This document shows positions 8,942 to 16,685 of a DNA stretch of 40,263 bases, piece after piece (the first letter of the stretch is position 1; every line of letters begins with the position of its first letter). Source of the DNA: Bacteroidia bacterium. Lineage in GTDB: Bacteria > Bacteroidota > Bacteroidia > Bacteroidales > Paludibacteraceae. The notes beneath the pieces are model-generated. The model ran no database searches, was not told where the DNA came from, and saw only the letters and a program-made list of their open reading frames with translations. A program made the translations under genes and the position numbers. The stretch lies in NCBI GenBank assembly GCA_009929445.1, contig SAAL01000025.1, forward strand, positions 1 to 40,263, given 5' to 3'.

Positions 8942-9011
8942 GAACAATTCTAATTTTTTTATTTTTTTGAATAAAAAAACATTTAAATCTCTTTTAATTA
9001 AGAATATTTTC

Positions 9012-9019
9012 TATCTTTG
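9012..9019 (+). promoter_or_regulatory. -7 box of the nrf operon
   Basis: TATCTTTG matches the Bacteroidota -7 element, 61 bp before the nrfH start codon. No TTTG lies at -33, which fits a promoter needing an activator; that is an inference. Confidence 0.6.
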
Positions 9020-9049
9020 AATGTTTATTAATACTAATTCACATTACGG

Positions 9050-9063
9050 ACTTCTTCTGAAGT
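9050..9063 (+). promoter_or_regulatory. Inverted repeat ACTTC-TTCT-GAAGT in the nrfH leader
   Basis: Five-base perfect arms around a 4-nt centre lie between the -7 box and the nrfH ATG. It could be an operator half-site pair or a small leader hairpin; its short length also allows chance. Confidence 0.3.
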
Positions 9064-9080
9064 AATAAAATATCACAATT

Positions 9081-9674
9081 ATGAACCTCAAACATTTCAT
9101 AAACAGGATATTACCAACAAGAGGATGGAAAATTTTTGCCATCATCATGTTGGGTGTTATTTGCGGATTGGGTATTTTCACCGTGTATGCATCGCGCGCC
9201 TGGAGCTACGTTTCCAACGAACCGGAAACCTGTGTCAACTGCCACATCATGGGCCCGTTCTATGCCACCTGGAATCACAGTTCGCATGCACGCAATACCG
9301 TTTGCAACGACTGTCACGTTCCTCATGACAATGTATTCCGCGAGTATTACTTTCATGCCATGGATGGCCTCCGACATTCTACGGTATTTACACTCGGTTT
9401 GGAGCCGCAGGTTCCGCAAGCCATTTCGGGAAGTCAGGCTGTAATCATGGAAAATTGCATCCGCTGTCATACTCAGCTCAATACAGAATTTGTAAAAACA
9501 GGCACTCAAACCTTCAAAATGATCGAAAAAAGCAATGGAAAGGCCTGTTGGGATTGTCACCGGGACGTACCCCACGGAGGTAAAAACAGTCTGTCTTCCA
9601 CTCCAAATGCACTGGTGCCTTACCCGACATCTGAAGTTCCTGAATGGTTGAAAAAGGTGATAAAAGAGAAATAA
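9081..9674 (+). CDS. nrfH: Cytochrome c nitrite reductase small subunit NrfH (tetraheme)
   Basis: This 197-residue membrane-anchored multiheme cytochrome of the NapC/NirT/NrfH family takes electrons from menaquinol and passes them to NrfA. It has one N-terminal transmembrane helix at about residues 17-38 with the rest periplasmic. There are four heme-binding sites: CVNCH (51-55), CNDCH (75-79), CIRCH (126-130) and CWDCH (156-160). The CVNCHIMGPFYATW context is typical of the quinol-side heme in NrfH. It is the first gene of the cluster, with nrfA following after 156 bp. Length and heme count are complete. Confidence 0.94.
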   Translation: MNLKHFINRILPTRGWKIFAIIMLGVICGLGIFTVYASRAWSYVSNEPETCVNCHIMGPFYATWNHSSHARNTVCNDCHVPHDNVFREYYFHAMDGLRHSTVFTLGLEPQVPQAISGSQAVIMENCIRCHTQLNTEFVKTGTQTFKMIEKSNGKACWDCHRDVPHGGKNSLSSTPNALVPYPTSEVPEWLKKVIKEK

Positions 9675-9830
9675 TGACCAACCACGAATTTCAGATTTGA
9701 ACAGAATAGTTTACTAAACAAGCACTTCGATGATTTTTATAAAAAAAAGCAAATAAATAATTGAAAAACACAAATTACAAAATTAATTGCACTTAAAATT
9801 TTCTCTTAAGGGAAAGAGGAGGGCTCAACT

Positions 9831-11315
9831 ATGGAAAAGAAATTAAAATCCTGGCAAGGTTGGCTGCTATTCATTGCAGCCATGCTCGTTGTTTTTGGTT
9901 TAGGAATGCTGGCATCGTCCATACTCAACAGACGTGCTGAAATAGCCAGTGTTTTTAACAATAAAAAAACAGAGATAATCGGTTTGGAAAGCAGAAATGA
10001 AGTTTTTGCCAATAATTATCCCCGTGAGTATCAAACCTGGAAACAAACAGCCGATACTACTTTCAGGAGTAAGCATAACAGCAGCCAGGCAGTAGATGTA
10101 CTCGCCGAGCGACCGAATATGGTGATACTCTGGGCAGGATATGCTTTTTCAAAAGATTATACCACACCGCGAGGACACATGCATGCAGTGGAAGATGTTA
10201 CCCGCACGCTCCGCACAGGTGCACCCATGACCGATAAAGACGGTCCTCAGCCCGCTACCTGCTGGACCTGCAAAAGTCCGGATGTACCCCGGATGATGGG
10301 CATTCTGGGTGTTGATTCTTTTTATCACAGAAAATGGGGTGCTTTGGGAGCCGAAATTGTGAATCCGATTGGTTGTGCCGACTGTCATGAACCCGAAAAT
10401 ATGAACCTTCAGATAAGCAGGCCTGCTTTGCGGGAAGCATTCGAGCGGCAGGGGAAAGACATTACAAAAGCCACTCATCAGGAAATGCGTTCGCTGGTTT
10501 GTGCACAGTGCCACGTTGAATATTATTTCAAAGGTGAGGGAAAATACCTCACTTTCCCCTGGGATAAGGGCATGACGGTAGAAGACATGGAAAAGTACTA
10601 TGACGAAGCCGAATTTACGGATTATGTTCACGCATTGAGTAAAGCACCCATTCTGAAAGCTCAGCATCCGGATTATGAAATAGCTCAACTGGGAATTCAC
10701 GGACAACGCGGTGTAGCCTGTGCCGATTGCCACATGCCATACAAGAGCGAAGGAGGAGTAAAATTCAGCGATCATCACATTCAAAGTCCGTTGGCCAAAA
10801 TAGATCGAACCTGCCTGGTTTGCCACCGCGAAAGCGAAGAAACACTGCGCAATAATGTGTACGAACGTCAGGAAAAGGTATTCGAAACGCGTGGAAGGCT
10901 CGAAGAAGAACTGGCAAAAGCACATATCGAAGCAAAATTTGCCTGGGAAAAAGGTGCTACCGAAGCTCAAATGAAACCTGTTCTGGCTTTGATTCGTCAG
11001 GCACAATGGCGCTGGGATTTCAGTGTGGCATCACACGGAGCATCATTCCATGCACCCCAGGAAGTTCAGCGGATGTTGAGTCATGGAGTGGACAGGGCAT
11101 TACAGGCACGGCTGGCAAATGCAAAAATTCTGGCAAAACTCGGCTTCAATGGTGATGTGCCTATGCCCGACATTTCCACGAAAGCCAAAGCCCAGAAATA
11201 CATCGGACTGGATATGAATGCCGAACATCAGGCAAAAGATAAATTCATGAAAGAAATTGTTCCCCAATGGCTCCAAAAGGCAAAATCGGAAAATAAGATT
11301 GTTGCTGCCAATTAG
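9831..11315 (+). CDS. nrfA: Ammonia-forming cytochrome c nitrite reductase (pentaheme NrfA)
   Basis: NrfA reduces nitrite to ammonium with six electrons at a periplasmic pentaheme site. The 494-residue protein has an N-terminal signal/anchor helix at about 10-30. It carries the diagnostic active-site motif CWTCK (144-148), in which lysine replaces the histidine heme ligand. Four CxxCH motifs follow: CADCH (182-186), CAQCH (224-228), CADCH (297-301) and CLVCH (328-332). The CAQCHVEYYF and GIHGQRGVACADCHMPY blocks are the conserved catalytic and calcium-site surroundings. It pairs with nrfH upstream and is followed by heme-ligation genes, as expected for a CxxCK-containing cytochrome that needs dedicated maturation. 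An in-frame GTG/TTG start cannot be excluded, but the ATG at 9831 gives a proper signal anchor. Confidence 0.96.
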   Translation: MEKKLKSWQGWLLFIAAMLVVFGLGMLASSILNRRAEIASVFNNKKTEIIGLESRNEVFANNYPREYQTWKQTADTTFRSKHNSSQAVDVLAERPNMVILWAGYAFSKDYTTPRGHMHAVEDVTRTLRTGAPMTDKDGPQPATCWTCKSPDVPRMMGILGVDSFYHRKWGALGAEIVNPIGCADCHEPENMNLQISRPALREAFERQGKDITKATHQEMRSLVCAQCHVEYYFKGEGKYLTFPWDKGMTVEDMEKYYDEAEFTDYVHALSKAPILKAQHPDYEIAQLGIHGQRGVACADCHMPYKSEGGVKFSDHHIQSPLAKIDRTCLVCHRESEETLRNNVYERQEKVFETRGRLEEELAKAHIEAKFAWEKGATEAQMKPVLALIRQAQWRWDFSVASHGASFHAPQEVQRMLSHGVDRALQARLANAKILAKLGFNGDVPMPDISTKAKAQKYIGLDMNAEHQAKDKFMKEIVPQWLQKAKSENKIVAAN

Positions 11316-11361
11316 TTATTGGTTTTTTGGGTATGTTGGTTAAATAGCTAATTACAGATAT

Positions 11362-11397
11362 TCTGCCAGGGTTTTTATAACTTTGGCAGAGTTTTTT
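11362..11397 (+). terminator. Weak hairpin with T-run after nrfA
   Basis: TCTGCCA (11362-11368) pairs with TGGCAGA (11384-11390) over a 15-nt loop, then GTTTTTT. It may attenuate transcription between nrfA and the maturation genes. It overlaps a -7-like box TAACTTTG (11378-11385), so the segment may instead, or also, hold an internal promoter. Confidence 0.4.
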
Positions 11398-11412
11398 AAA
11401 AAAAGATTTTTT

Positions 11413-12663
11413 ATGTGGAAACATCCCTGGGGATATAAAGAAGGTTTTACAATAAGCGCCGGATTGGTTCTTACCGGCATCTTGCTCCAATTGACGACAG
11501 GTGCTGTGAATACGGACTTTTTACAGTTTCCGGTAAATGTGTTTTTAGGCGGTTTGTATATAATATTCATTGTTGTTTTATCTTTCATATCAAACAAAAA
11601 CACCTCAATACGTTGGTTATCAGGTATGACTGCCAGTATAACATCCATATCGGCATTTTTGTTTCTGGTACTGATAATGGGGCTTACACGCCAATCGGGC
11701 GTGCATGACAATTCCGGGATTTTGGGAGTGTTGGGTTTCAAAAATATGCTTTCCTCCTGGTCGTTTGTGCTTGTTTTCATTTATATGATGAGCGTGCTGG
11801 CATTAGTTACACTTCGCCGGTTGAAGCATTTCAGGTGGAAAAAGGATATTCCATTCCTGCTCAATCATTTGGGTTTGTTCATTACGCTTTTCGCAGCTGT
11901 TTTGGGCAATGCTGATATGCATCGCTACCAAATGGTGGTTGGGAGTGAAAATCCGGAATGGCGCGCTACTGAAGACTCAGGAAAAATCATTGAAATGGAT
12001 CTGGCTATCGAACTGAATGATTTTACCATCGACGAATATCCGCCAAAACTGATGCTTATCGACAATCATTCAGGAAAAACACTCCCCGAAAAACAACCTG
12101 TGACCTTGTTGATTGAAAAAGCGCCAACGGCAGGTTCGTTGCTTGATTGGGATGTTTCAATATCAAATGTTCTCGAAAATGCCGCTCCTGTGGTAGGACG
12201 TGACAGTGTTCACTTTGTGGAATTTCACTCAGAAGGTGCCGCAGCTGCCGTGTATGTGACAGCCGCAAACCGAAAATCGGGAAAACAGGCAGCAGGCTGG
12301 GTAAGCAGTGGTAGTTTTCTTTTCCCGTATCATGCATTGAAACTGGACGAAAAAGTGAGCATAGTTATGCCCGACCGCGAACCGAAACGATTTGCTTCGG
12401 ATGTGAATGTGTTTACCAAAGACGGTAAAAACATCCATTCGGTTATCGAAGTGAATAAACCCCTCAAAGTGAACGGATGGAAAATTTACCAGATCAGCTA
12501 CGATGAGCGAATGGGTAAGTGGAGTAATATCAGCAAGTTTGAACTGGTGAAAGATCCGTGGATTGGATGGGTGTATGCAGGAATTATTTTAATGATTTCA
12601 GGAGCAATCGGCTTGTTTGTAACCGGCAAAACGGCTTGCGAAAATAAAGGAGAAAACGATTAA
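11413..12663 (+). CDS. ResB/CcsB-like cytochrome c biogenesis protein
   Basis: This 416-residue membrane protein belongs to the ResB-like part of the system II cytochrome c maturation machinery, which with CcsA exports heme and attaches it to apocytochromes. It begins MWKHPWGYKEGF and has N-terminal transmembrane helices (about residues 15-35, 45-62, 70-92, 108-128 and 143-160). A long periplasmic domain follows (from about GNADMHRYQM to WKIYQISYDERMG), then a last helix (WIGWVYAGIILMISGAIGLF). An upstream TTG start at 11383 is open, but it would translate through a terminator-like hairpin and a -7 box, so the ATG at 11413 is preferred. ccsA follows after 39 bp. Its place behind nrfA suggests it serves NrfA heme ligation, as the NrfI fusion does in Wolinella. 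Confidence 0.85.
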   Translation: MWKHPWGYKEGFTISAGLVLTGILLQLTTGAVNTDFLQFPVNVFLGGLYIIFIVVLSFISNKNTSIRWLSGMTASITSISAFLFLVLIMGLTRQSGVHDNSGILGVLGFKNMLSSWSFVLVFIYMMSVLALVTLRRLKHFRWKKDIPFLLNHLGLFITLFAAVLGNADMHRYQMVVGSENPEWRATEDSGKIIEMDLAIELNDFTIDEYPPKLMLIDNHSGKTLPEKQPVTLLIEKAPTAGSLLDWDVSISNVLENAAPVVGRDSVHFVEFHSEGAAAAVYVTAANRKSGKQAAGWVSSGSFLFPYHALKLDEKVSIVMPDREPKRFASDVNVFTKDGKNIHSVIEVNKPLKVNGWKIYQISYDERMGKWSNISKFELVKDPWIGWVYAGIILMISGAIGLFVTGKTACENKGEND

Positions 12664-12702
12664 TTGTAGCATTGTTAAAAAAAAATACAATAAGAAGAAA
12701 AA

Positions 12703-13494
12703 ATGACCTGGGAAACATTCATTTATTTTGCCATTCCATCTGTAATTTTATGGGCTGCAGGAGCTTATTTTGCATTTCGTGATAAGAGGAAGCTGGCATT
12801 GACATTAACCATTACCGGCATTCTGGTCTTTGCTGCTTACATTGCCGGTATATGGATTTCGCTGGAGCGACCACCCCTGCGCACCATGGGCGAAACCCGG
12901 CTTTGGTATTCGTTTTTCCTTCCGGTGGCCGGACTGATGACTTATCTGCGTTGGAAGTATAAATGGATTCTTTCGTTCAGCACCATCCTGGCTTTTGTGT
13001 TTATACTCATCAATATTTTCAAGCCCGAAATCCACAATAAAACGCTGATGCCGGCTTTGCAGAGTCCATGGTTTGCACCGCATGTGATCATTTATATGTT
13101 TTCATACGCAGTATTAGGAGCTGCCACTGTTATCGGATTGTATTTTCTGATTCGGAAAAATGATAAAAATTTTACCGAGAGTATCATGCATTTAATTGAT
13201 AATCTGGTGTATGTGGGAACTGCTTTTCTCACCATCGGAATGCTGATAGGAGCGGTTTGGGCCAAAGATGCATGGGGTCATTACTGGAGTTGGGATCCGA
13301 AAGAAACCTGGGCAGCCGCCACGTGGTTAAGCTACCTTATATTCATCCATTATAGAAATCATAAACCAAAAAATCTCAGAAATGCACTCTACGTACTGGT
13401 TTTTTCATTTATTCTGCTACAGGTTTGCTGGTATGGTATCAATTACCTGCCATCAGCTCAGGGAGTCAGCATTCATACGTACAGTCTCGATTGA
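12703..13494 (+). CDS. ccsA: Cytochrome c biogenesis protein CcsA (heme-handling subunit)
   Basis: This 263-residue polytopic protein carries the heme-handling WWD signature WGHYWSWDPKETW (191-203), which binds exported heme for ligation to CxxCH/K motifs. Conserved histidines flank it: H127 (APHVIIYMFSYAVLG) and about H216 (FIHYRNH). About eight transmembrane helices are visible. It lies 39 bp after the ResB-like gene, so the two probably form one system II ligase. The ATG at 12703 gives a first transmembrane segment immediately. It is likely co-transcribed with nrfHA. Confidence 0.92.
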   Translation: MTWETFIYFAIPSVILWAAGAYFAFRDKRKLALTLTITGILVFAAYIAGIWISLERPPLRTMGETRLWYSFFLPVAGLMTYLRWKYKWILSFSTILAFVFILINIFKPEIHNKTLMPALQSPWFAPHVIIYMFSYAVLGAATVIGLYFLIRKNDKNFTESIMHLIDNLVYVGTAFLTIGMLIGAVWAKDAWGHYWSWDPKETWAAATWLSYLIFIHYRNHKPKNLRNALYVLVFSFILLQVCWYGINYLPSAQGVSIHTYSLD

Positions 13495-13565
13495 AAAATC
13501 ATACACATAGGAAATGGATACATTTTATTCATCTGTTTATGTTTTTTTTAATTATTGTCAGATAG

Positions 13566-13631
13566 CTTGTCCCGACTTATCGGGAGAACACGCCATACAA
13601 TCATTCCCTTCCCGAAATACTTCGGGACAAG
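13566..13631. repeat. Compound inverted repeat with CTTGTCCCGA / TTCGGGACAAG ends
   Basis: The left end CTTGTCCCGACTTATCGGGA and the right end TCCCGAAATACTTCGGGACA plus AG are each internally palindromic and are also inverse copies of one another, enclosing about 25 nt. It fills the gap between ccsA and the porin gene. The CCCGA...CGGGACA core resembles the piece nested in repeat C at 33902-33958. Confidence 0.7.
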
Positions 13632-13700
13632 TTGTGTGTCAAAAATAAACTGGCATGGCTGTTTCATGTTCCGGTTTAGTCAATATTCCTGATTTTATCT

Positions 13701-13708
13701 TAATTTTG
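13701..13708 (+). promoter_or_regulatory. -7 box (TAATTTTG) of the porin gene
   Basis: Matches TAnnTTTG, 43 bp before the ATG at 13751. The nearest -33-like TTTA is at a slightly long spacing of 22 nt. Confidence 0.45.
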
Positions 13709-13750
13709 CATTTTAATTATGCTGTAAGAAATCATTAAATTCTTATTATT

Positions 13751-15064
13751 ATGAAGTTAAAATTATTCTTATTCTTCTCTGTCTTGATTTCAGTATCCGG
13801 TTGGAGCTCGTTTGCTCAGGAAAATGATAAAGCAAATCAAATCAGTGTTGGCATCCAGGTGCGCCCACGGGCCGAATACCGCAATGGCTACAAAACACCG
13901 CTGAACAAAGATGATAAATCAGCCGGATTTATCAATCAACGTGCACGTTTATCGCTTGAATATCAGCGCGAAGGACTCTCGGCAGGACTTAGTCTGCAAA
14001 ATGTAAGTGTGTGGGGCGAGTATCCCATTTCGAACACGAACAAAAGCAATACGGTAGTAAACGAAGCATGGGCGCAACTGAAGAGCCGGAACGGTTTCTT
14101 TATGAAATTCGGCCGTCAGGTGCTGCATTACAACGATGGACGACTGCTGTCGGTTGCCGACTGGAATCAGGCAGCCCGCTCACATGATGCGCTGAAACTG
14201 GGTTATCAGACTAGTATGCACCAGCTCGATTTTGTGCTTGCATATAATCAGGATTCGGAGAAAAACAGCGGAGGAAGTTATTATTATGCTTACGGAGTGC
14301 CTTACAAAACATTGCAAACGCTTTACTATCAATACAATGGATGGAAAAACTTCAATCCTTCGTTTATTTTTATCAACGTAGGATTAGAAAACGGACAACC
14401 GTTGAAGAACGAATCAAAACTTGCTAATATCCAAACCATGGGTACGAATCTGATTTACAATCCGTTGAAAAATCTTCGTTTACACGGAATTGGCTACTAC
14501 CAGAGCGGAAAAACTAAAAACGATATGAATATTTCCGCCTATATGTTGTCGTTGAAGGCTGAATACGATGCAACCAAACAGCTTAAATTAACTGCCGGAA
14601 CCGACCTGCTGAGTGGCGAGGAATATGGTTCGCCCGATGCAAATGACTCTTACAATGCATTCAATACCCTTTATGCCGGAAATCACGGATTTTACGGCGT
14701 GATGGATTTATTTATTGATGCGCCCTACAGAACCAGCATGAATGTGGGAATCTGGGACAAGTACCTCGGAACATCAATCAAAATATCGCCAAAAACAGCT
14801 TTAGAACTTAATTATCATCATTTCTCCATCGCGAGTGATGCATACGAAATGATGGGCGAGAAACTCAAAAAAGGCCTGGGTTCGGAAATCGACCTGCAAT
14901 TTGACTATACTTTACTCAAAGATGTAAAACTCACCTGCGGATATTCAGCCTTTTTGGGCACTAAAACGATGGATTATGTAAAAGGGGGAGATCATAAAAA
15001 GTGGCAGGACTGGGCATTTATGTCTATTAACGTGAATCCCCGAATATTTTCGGCAAAATGGTAA
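13751..15064 (+). CDS. Outer-membrane porin, alginate-export-like beta-barrel
   Basis: This 437-residue exported protein has a signal peptide (MKLKLFLFFSVLISVSGWSS, cleavage near FAQ/EN). After it comes a chain of alternating aromatic and polar strands, which fits an outer-membrane barrel of the alginate-export-like porin superfamily: VGIQVRPRAEYRNGY, FINQRARLSLEYQ, AWAQLKSRNGFFMKFGRQVL, and a final strand VNPRIFSAKW ending in an aromatic residue. In Bacteroidota such porins often follow nrfHA and ccs genes, so a role in nitrite or small-anion uptake across the outer membrane is plausible, but that is inference from position. It ends at a hairpin shared with the convergent methyltransferase gene. 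Confidence 0.75.
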   Translation: MKLKLFLFFSVLISVSGWSSFAQENDKANQISVGIQVRPRAEYRNGYKTPLNKDDKSAGFINQRARLSLEYQREGLSAGLSLQNVSVWGEYPISNTNKSNTVVNEAWAQLKSRNGFFMKFGRQVLHYNDGRLLSVADWNQAARSHDALKLGYQTSMHQLDFVLAYNQDSEKNSGGSYYYAYGVPYKTLQTLYYQYNGWKNFNPSFIFINVGLENGQPLKNESKLANIQTMGTNLIYNPLKNLRLHGIGYYQSGKTKNDMNISAYMLSLKAEYDATKQLKLTAGTDLLSGEEYGSPDANDSYNAFNTLYAGNHGFYGVMDLFIDAPYRTSMNVGIWDKYLGTSIKISPKTALELNYHHFSIASDAYEMMGEKLKKGLGSEIDLQFDYTLLKDVKLTCGYSAFLGTKTMDYVKGGDHKKWQDWAFMSINVNPRIFSAKW

Positions 15065-15104
15065 GAAGTAACTGAAAACAGCCTCTCAAGTTATCTGAAA
15101 TAAG

Positions 15105-15145
15105 AAGAGCAGCATTTCATTGCGGAATTTCTGCTCTTTTTATTT
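15105..15145. terminator. Terminator between convergent porin and methyltransferase genes
   Basis: AAGAGCAG (15105-15112) pairs with CTGCTCTT (15131-15138) and a T-rich tail follows on the plus strand. It ends the porin transcript; the minus-strand gene stops only 2 bp away. Confidence 0.65.
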
Positions 15146-16318
15146 TGCTTTTCGGCAACAGATCAATACCTTTTTTCCATCTTTCAGGGTAGTGGCAAAC
15201 AAATAAATATATCCACCTTCACTGATTTTCAGTTTTTTACGTAATTCATTAACCGACACCGGAAAATTTCGCACCGTGATATTCGACTTTTTAACTTCTG
15301 CCTGCAATTCTTTCAGAGAGTTTTTACTGAAATCATAAACCTTCTCAACGAGGAAAATCCTGCCCGGAAAATCGGAATCCATACGATCCGATGTGTATAA
15401 ATGGCTGTTAATATGCAATTTATCTATTCCGAAGCGCTCACCGGTGAGTTTGAATGCACCGCTTTTCAATACTGCAGCATTGGGCTCGTAAAGATACGTT
15501 TTAACTTCATCAGCATACCGTACAACCGCATTATGTTCATCATTCAAATCAAAATCCAGTGTCTCAGCAGGCTTTGAATTTGGAAAATGAATTGTTTTGA
15601 TGCTGATGGCATCCGATGCTTTATCAGTAAGTATTGCTATGACTTCCTTGCATTCGTTTTCTACTGCAACTATTTGTATTTCAGTGATATTCCTCAATTC
15701 CCTGCACAAAACAGAAATATCAATCATCGGCGAGAGTTTAACCATCACATGCCCGGTTTTGGATAGCAGTTCATCGGCCAGATTAACCGTGTTGGGTTCG
15801 CAGTCGGAGAAGAGCACCGCTTTTTTTCCGGATTCGGTCCTGCGCGCCGGATCCAGGAAAATCCAGGAAACACTGTCTGTTTTCTTCAGAAAATTCTCAG
15901 CCGTATCGTTTATCACCGTGATGTTTTTTCTGTTCAGGGCTTTGAAATTATGTTCAGCAAGCCTACAAAGTTCCGGATCTTTCTCAACATAAATTATATT
16001 ATCAAACCGGAAGGAAAAAAAATACGCATCTACTCCGAAGCCCCCTGTAAGATCCGCCAGTACGTTCCCTTCGCAGAGTGCTGATTTGTGTTTCGCGGTT
16101 ATTTCGGACGACGATTGTTCAAGCGATAACTTCACAGGATACAGTAAGTTTTTACAGGCGTAAAAGGTGGGAATCTTGTTTTTTACCTTCTGCATACCCG
16201 TGATTTGCCTCACAGCCAACGGCATATCCACTTCGGGAAATTTAGCAGCCTGAAGCATTAGTGAATGAACATCGCTATTTGCATGCTCGAGTATGAAATG
16301 AAGTGTTGCTTTGTCCAT
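15140..16318 (-). CDS. THUMP-like-domain class I SAM-dependent methyltransferase
   Basis: This 392-residue cytosolic protein has a Rossmann methyltransferase core in its middle: VLADLTGGFGVDAYFFS (SAM-binding motif I), IIYVEKDPELC (acidic motif II), SWIFLDPARR (motif IV, DPAR) and VMVKLSPM. The C-terminal part resembles the THUMP-like RNA-binding domain found in a Bacteroidota-wide family (FPVSVNELRKKLKISEGG). The substrate is probably RNA, though not known. The start is taken at ATG 16318 (MDKATLHFILEHA), because the longer TTG-initiated frame would run into a -7 box (16337-16344). It is divergent from the SRP RNA transcription unit. Confidence 0.8.
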   Translation of the reverse strand: MDKATLHFILEHANSDVHSLMLQAAKFPEVDMPLAVRQITGMQKVKNKIPTFYACKNLLYPVKLSLEQSSSEITAKHKSALCEGNVLADLTGGFGVDAYFFSFRFDNIIYVEKDPELCRLAEHNFKALNRKNITVINDTAENFLKKTDSVSWIFLDPARRTESGKKAVLFSDCEPNTVNLADELLSKTGHVMVKLSPMIDISVLCRELRNITEIQIVAVENECKEVIAILTDKASDAISIKTIHFPNSKPAETLDFDLNDEHNAVVRYADEVKTYLYEPNAAVLKSGAFKLTGERFGIDKLHINSHLYTSDRMDSDFPGRIFLVEKVYDFSKNSLKELQAEVKKSNITVRNFPVSVNELRKKLKISEGGYIYLFATTLKDGKKVLICCRKAK

Positions 16319-16336
16319 CGGGATTCGTTTAGCAAT

Positions 16337-16344
16337 CAAAGGTA
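16337..16344 (-). promoter_or_regulatory. -7 box of the THUMP-like methyltransferase gene
   Basis: On the minus strand this reads TACCTTTG, a TAnnTTTG match 18 bp before the ATG at 16318. It rules against the upstream TTG start. Confidence 0.5.
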
Positions 16345-16431
16345 ATGAATATTATTCAGAACCGGAAAAATTTCAAAAACACTCAATGATGCGCTGCAAG
16401 GACATTTTAATAAATAAATACAGATGAATAT

Positions 16432-16462
16432 TTTGTCATATCGACGAAATGTAGTACTTTTG
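16432..16462 (+). promoter_or_regulatory. Promoter of the SRP RNA-tRNA-Thr unit
   Basis: TTTG (16432-16435), 19 nt, TACTTTTG (16455-16462): a full Bacteroidota promoter directly in front of the SRP RNA. Confidence 0.8.
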
Positions 16463-16566
16463 TGCCCGGGTAAGTCCTGCACGACCAGCTCCCTTTGAAC
16501 TCCCCCAGGGCTTGACCGCAGCAAGGGTATTAGGTTGTAGCGGTGCGATGCAGGGGGCTTACCCAC
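16463..16566 (+). ncRNA. ffs: Signal recognition particle RNA, small bacterial type (4.5S)
   Basis: The roughly 104-nt segment folds into one long hairpin: the 5' arm GTGCCCGGGTAAGTCCTGC pairs with the 3' arm GCAGGGGGCTTACCCAC. It contains the blocks GACCAGCTCCC, GAACTCCCCCAGG, AGCAAGGGTA and GTAGCGGTGCGA of bacterial small SRP RNA. The CAGG/AGCA symmetric loop that binds Ffh is present. The tip between them (GCTTGACCGC) does not contain the commonest GGAA tetraloop. The ends are estimated from pairing. A tRNA begins about 2 nt later, so the two RNAs must be separated by processing. Confidence 0.88.
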
Positions 16567-16568
16567 TT

Positions 16569-16642
16569 GCCTCTTTAGCTCAGCTGGCCAGAGCACGTGA
16601 TTTGTAATCTCGGGGTCGTTGGTTCGAATCCGACAAGAGGCT
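16569..16642 (+). tRNA. tRNA-Thr (anticodon TGT)
   Basis: This 74-nt cloverleaf has acceptor GCCTCTT/AAGAGGC, D-arm GCTC...GAGC, anticodon loop TTTGTAA with anticodon TGT (reads ACA/ACG), T-arm GTTGG-TTCGAAT-CCGAC and discriminator T. One T-T mismatch lies in the middle of the anticodon stem. No CCA is encoded. It follows the SRP RNA by about 2 nt under the same promoter. Confidence 0.93.
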
Positions 16643-16650
16643 CAAAACAA

Positions 16651-16685
16651 AAAAAGAGTATTCCCCTGAATGCTCTTTTTCGTTT
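16651..16685 (+). terminator. Terminator of the SRP RNA-tRNA-Thr unit
   Basis: AAAAAGAGTATT (16651-16662) pairs with AATGCTCTTTTT (16669-16680) around a 6-nt loop, with a T-rich end, 8 bp after the tRNA. Confidence 0.8.

Noticed and set aside
10149..11006. Long minus-strand open frame (285 codons) inside nrfA
   Set aside because: It lies opposite the well-defined pentaheme nrfA. Its product is Phe/Cys/His-rich nonsense created by the heme-motif codons, with no recognisable domain.
11383..11412. Upstream TTG start for the ResB-like protein
   Set aside because: It would lie inside a terminator-like hairpin and -7-like box. The ATG at 11413 gives the usual N-terminus.
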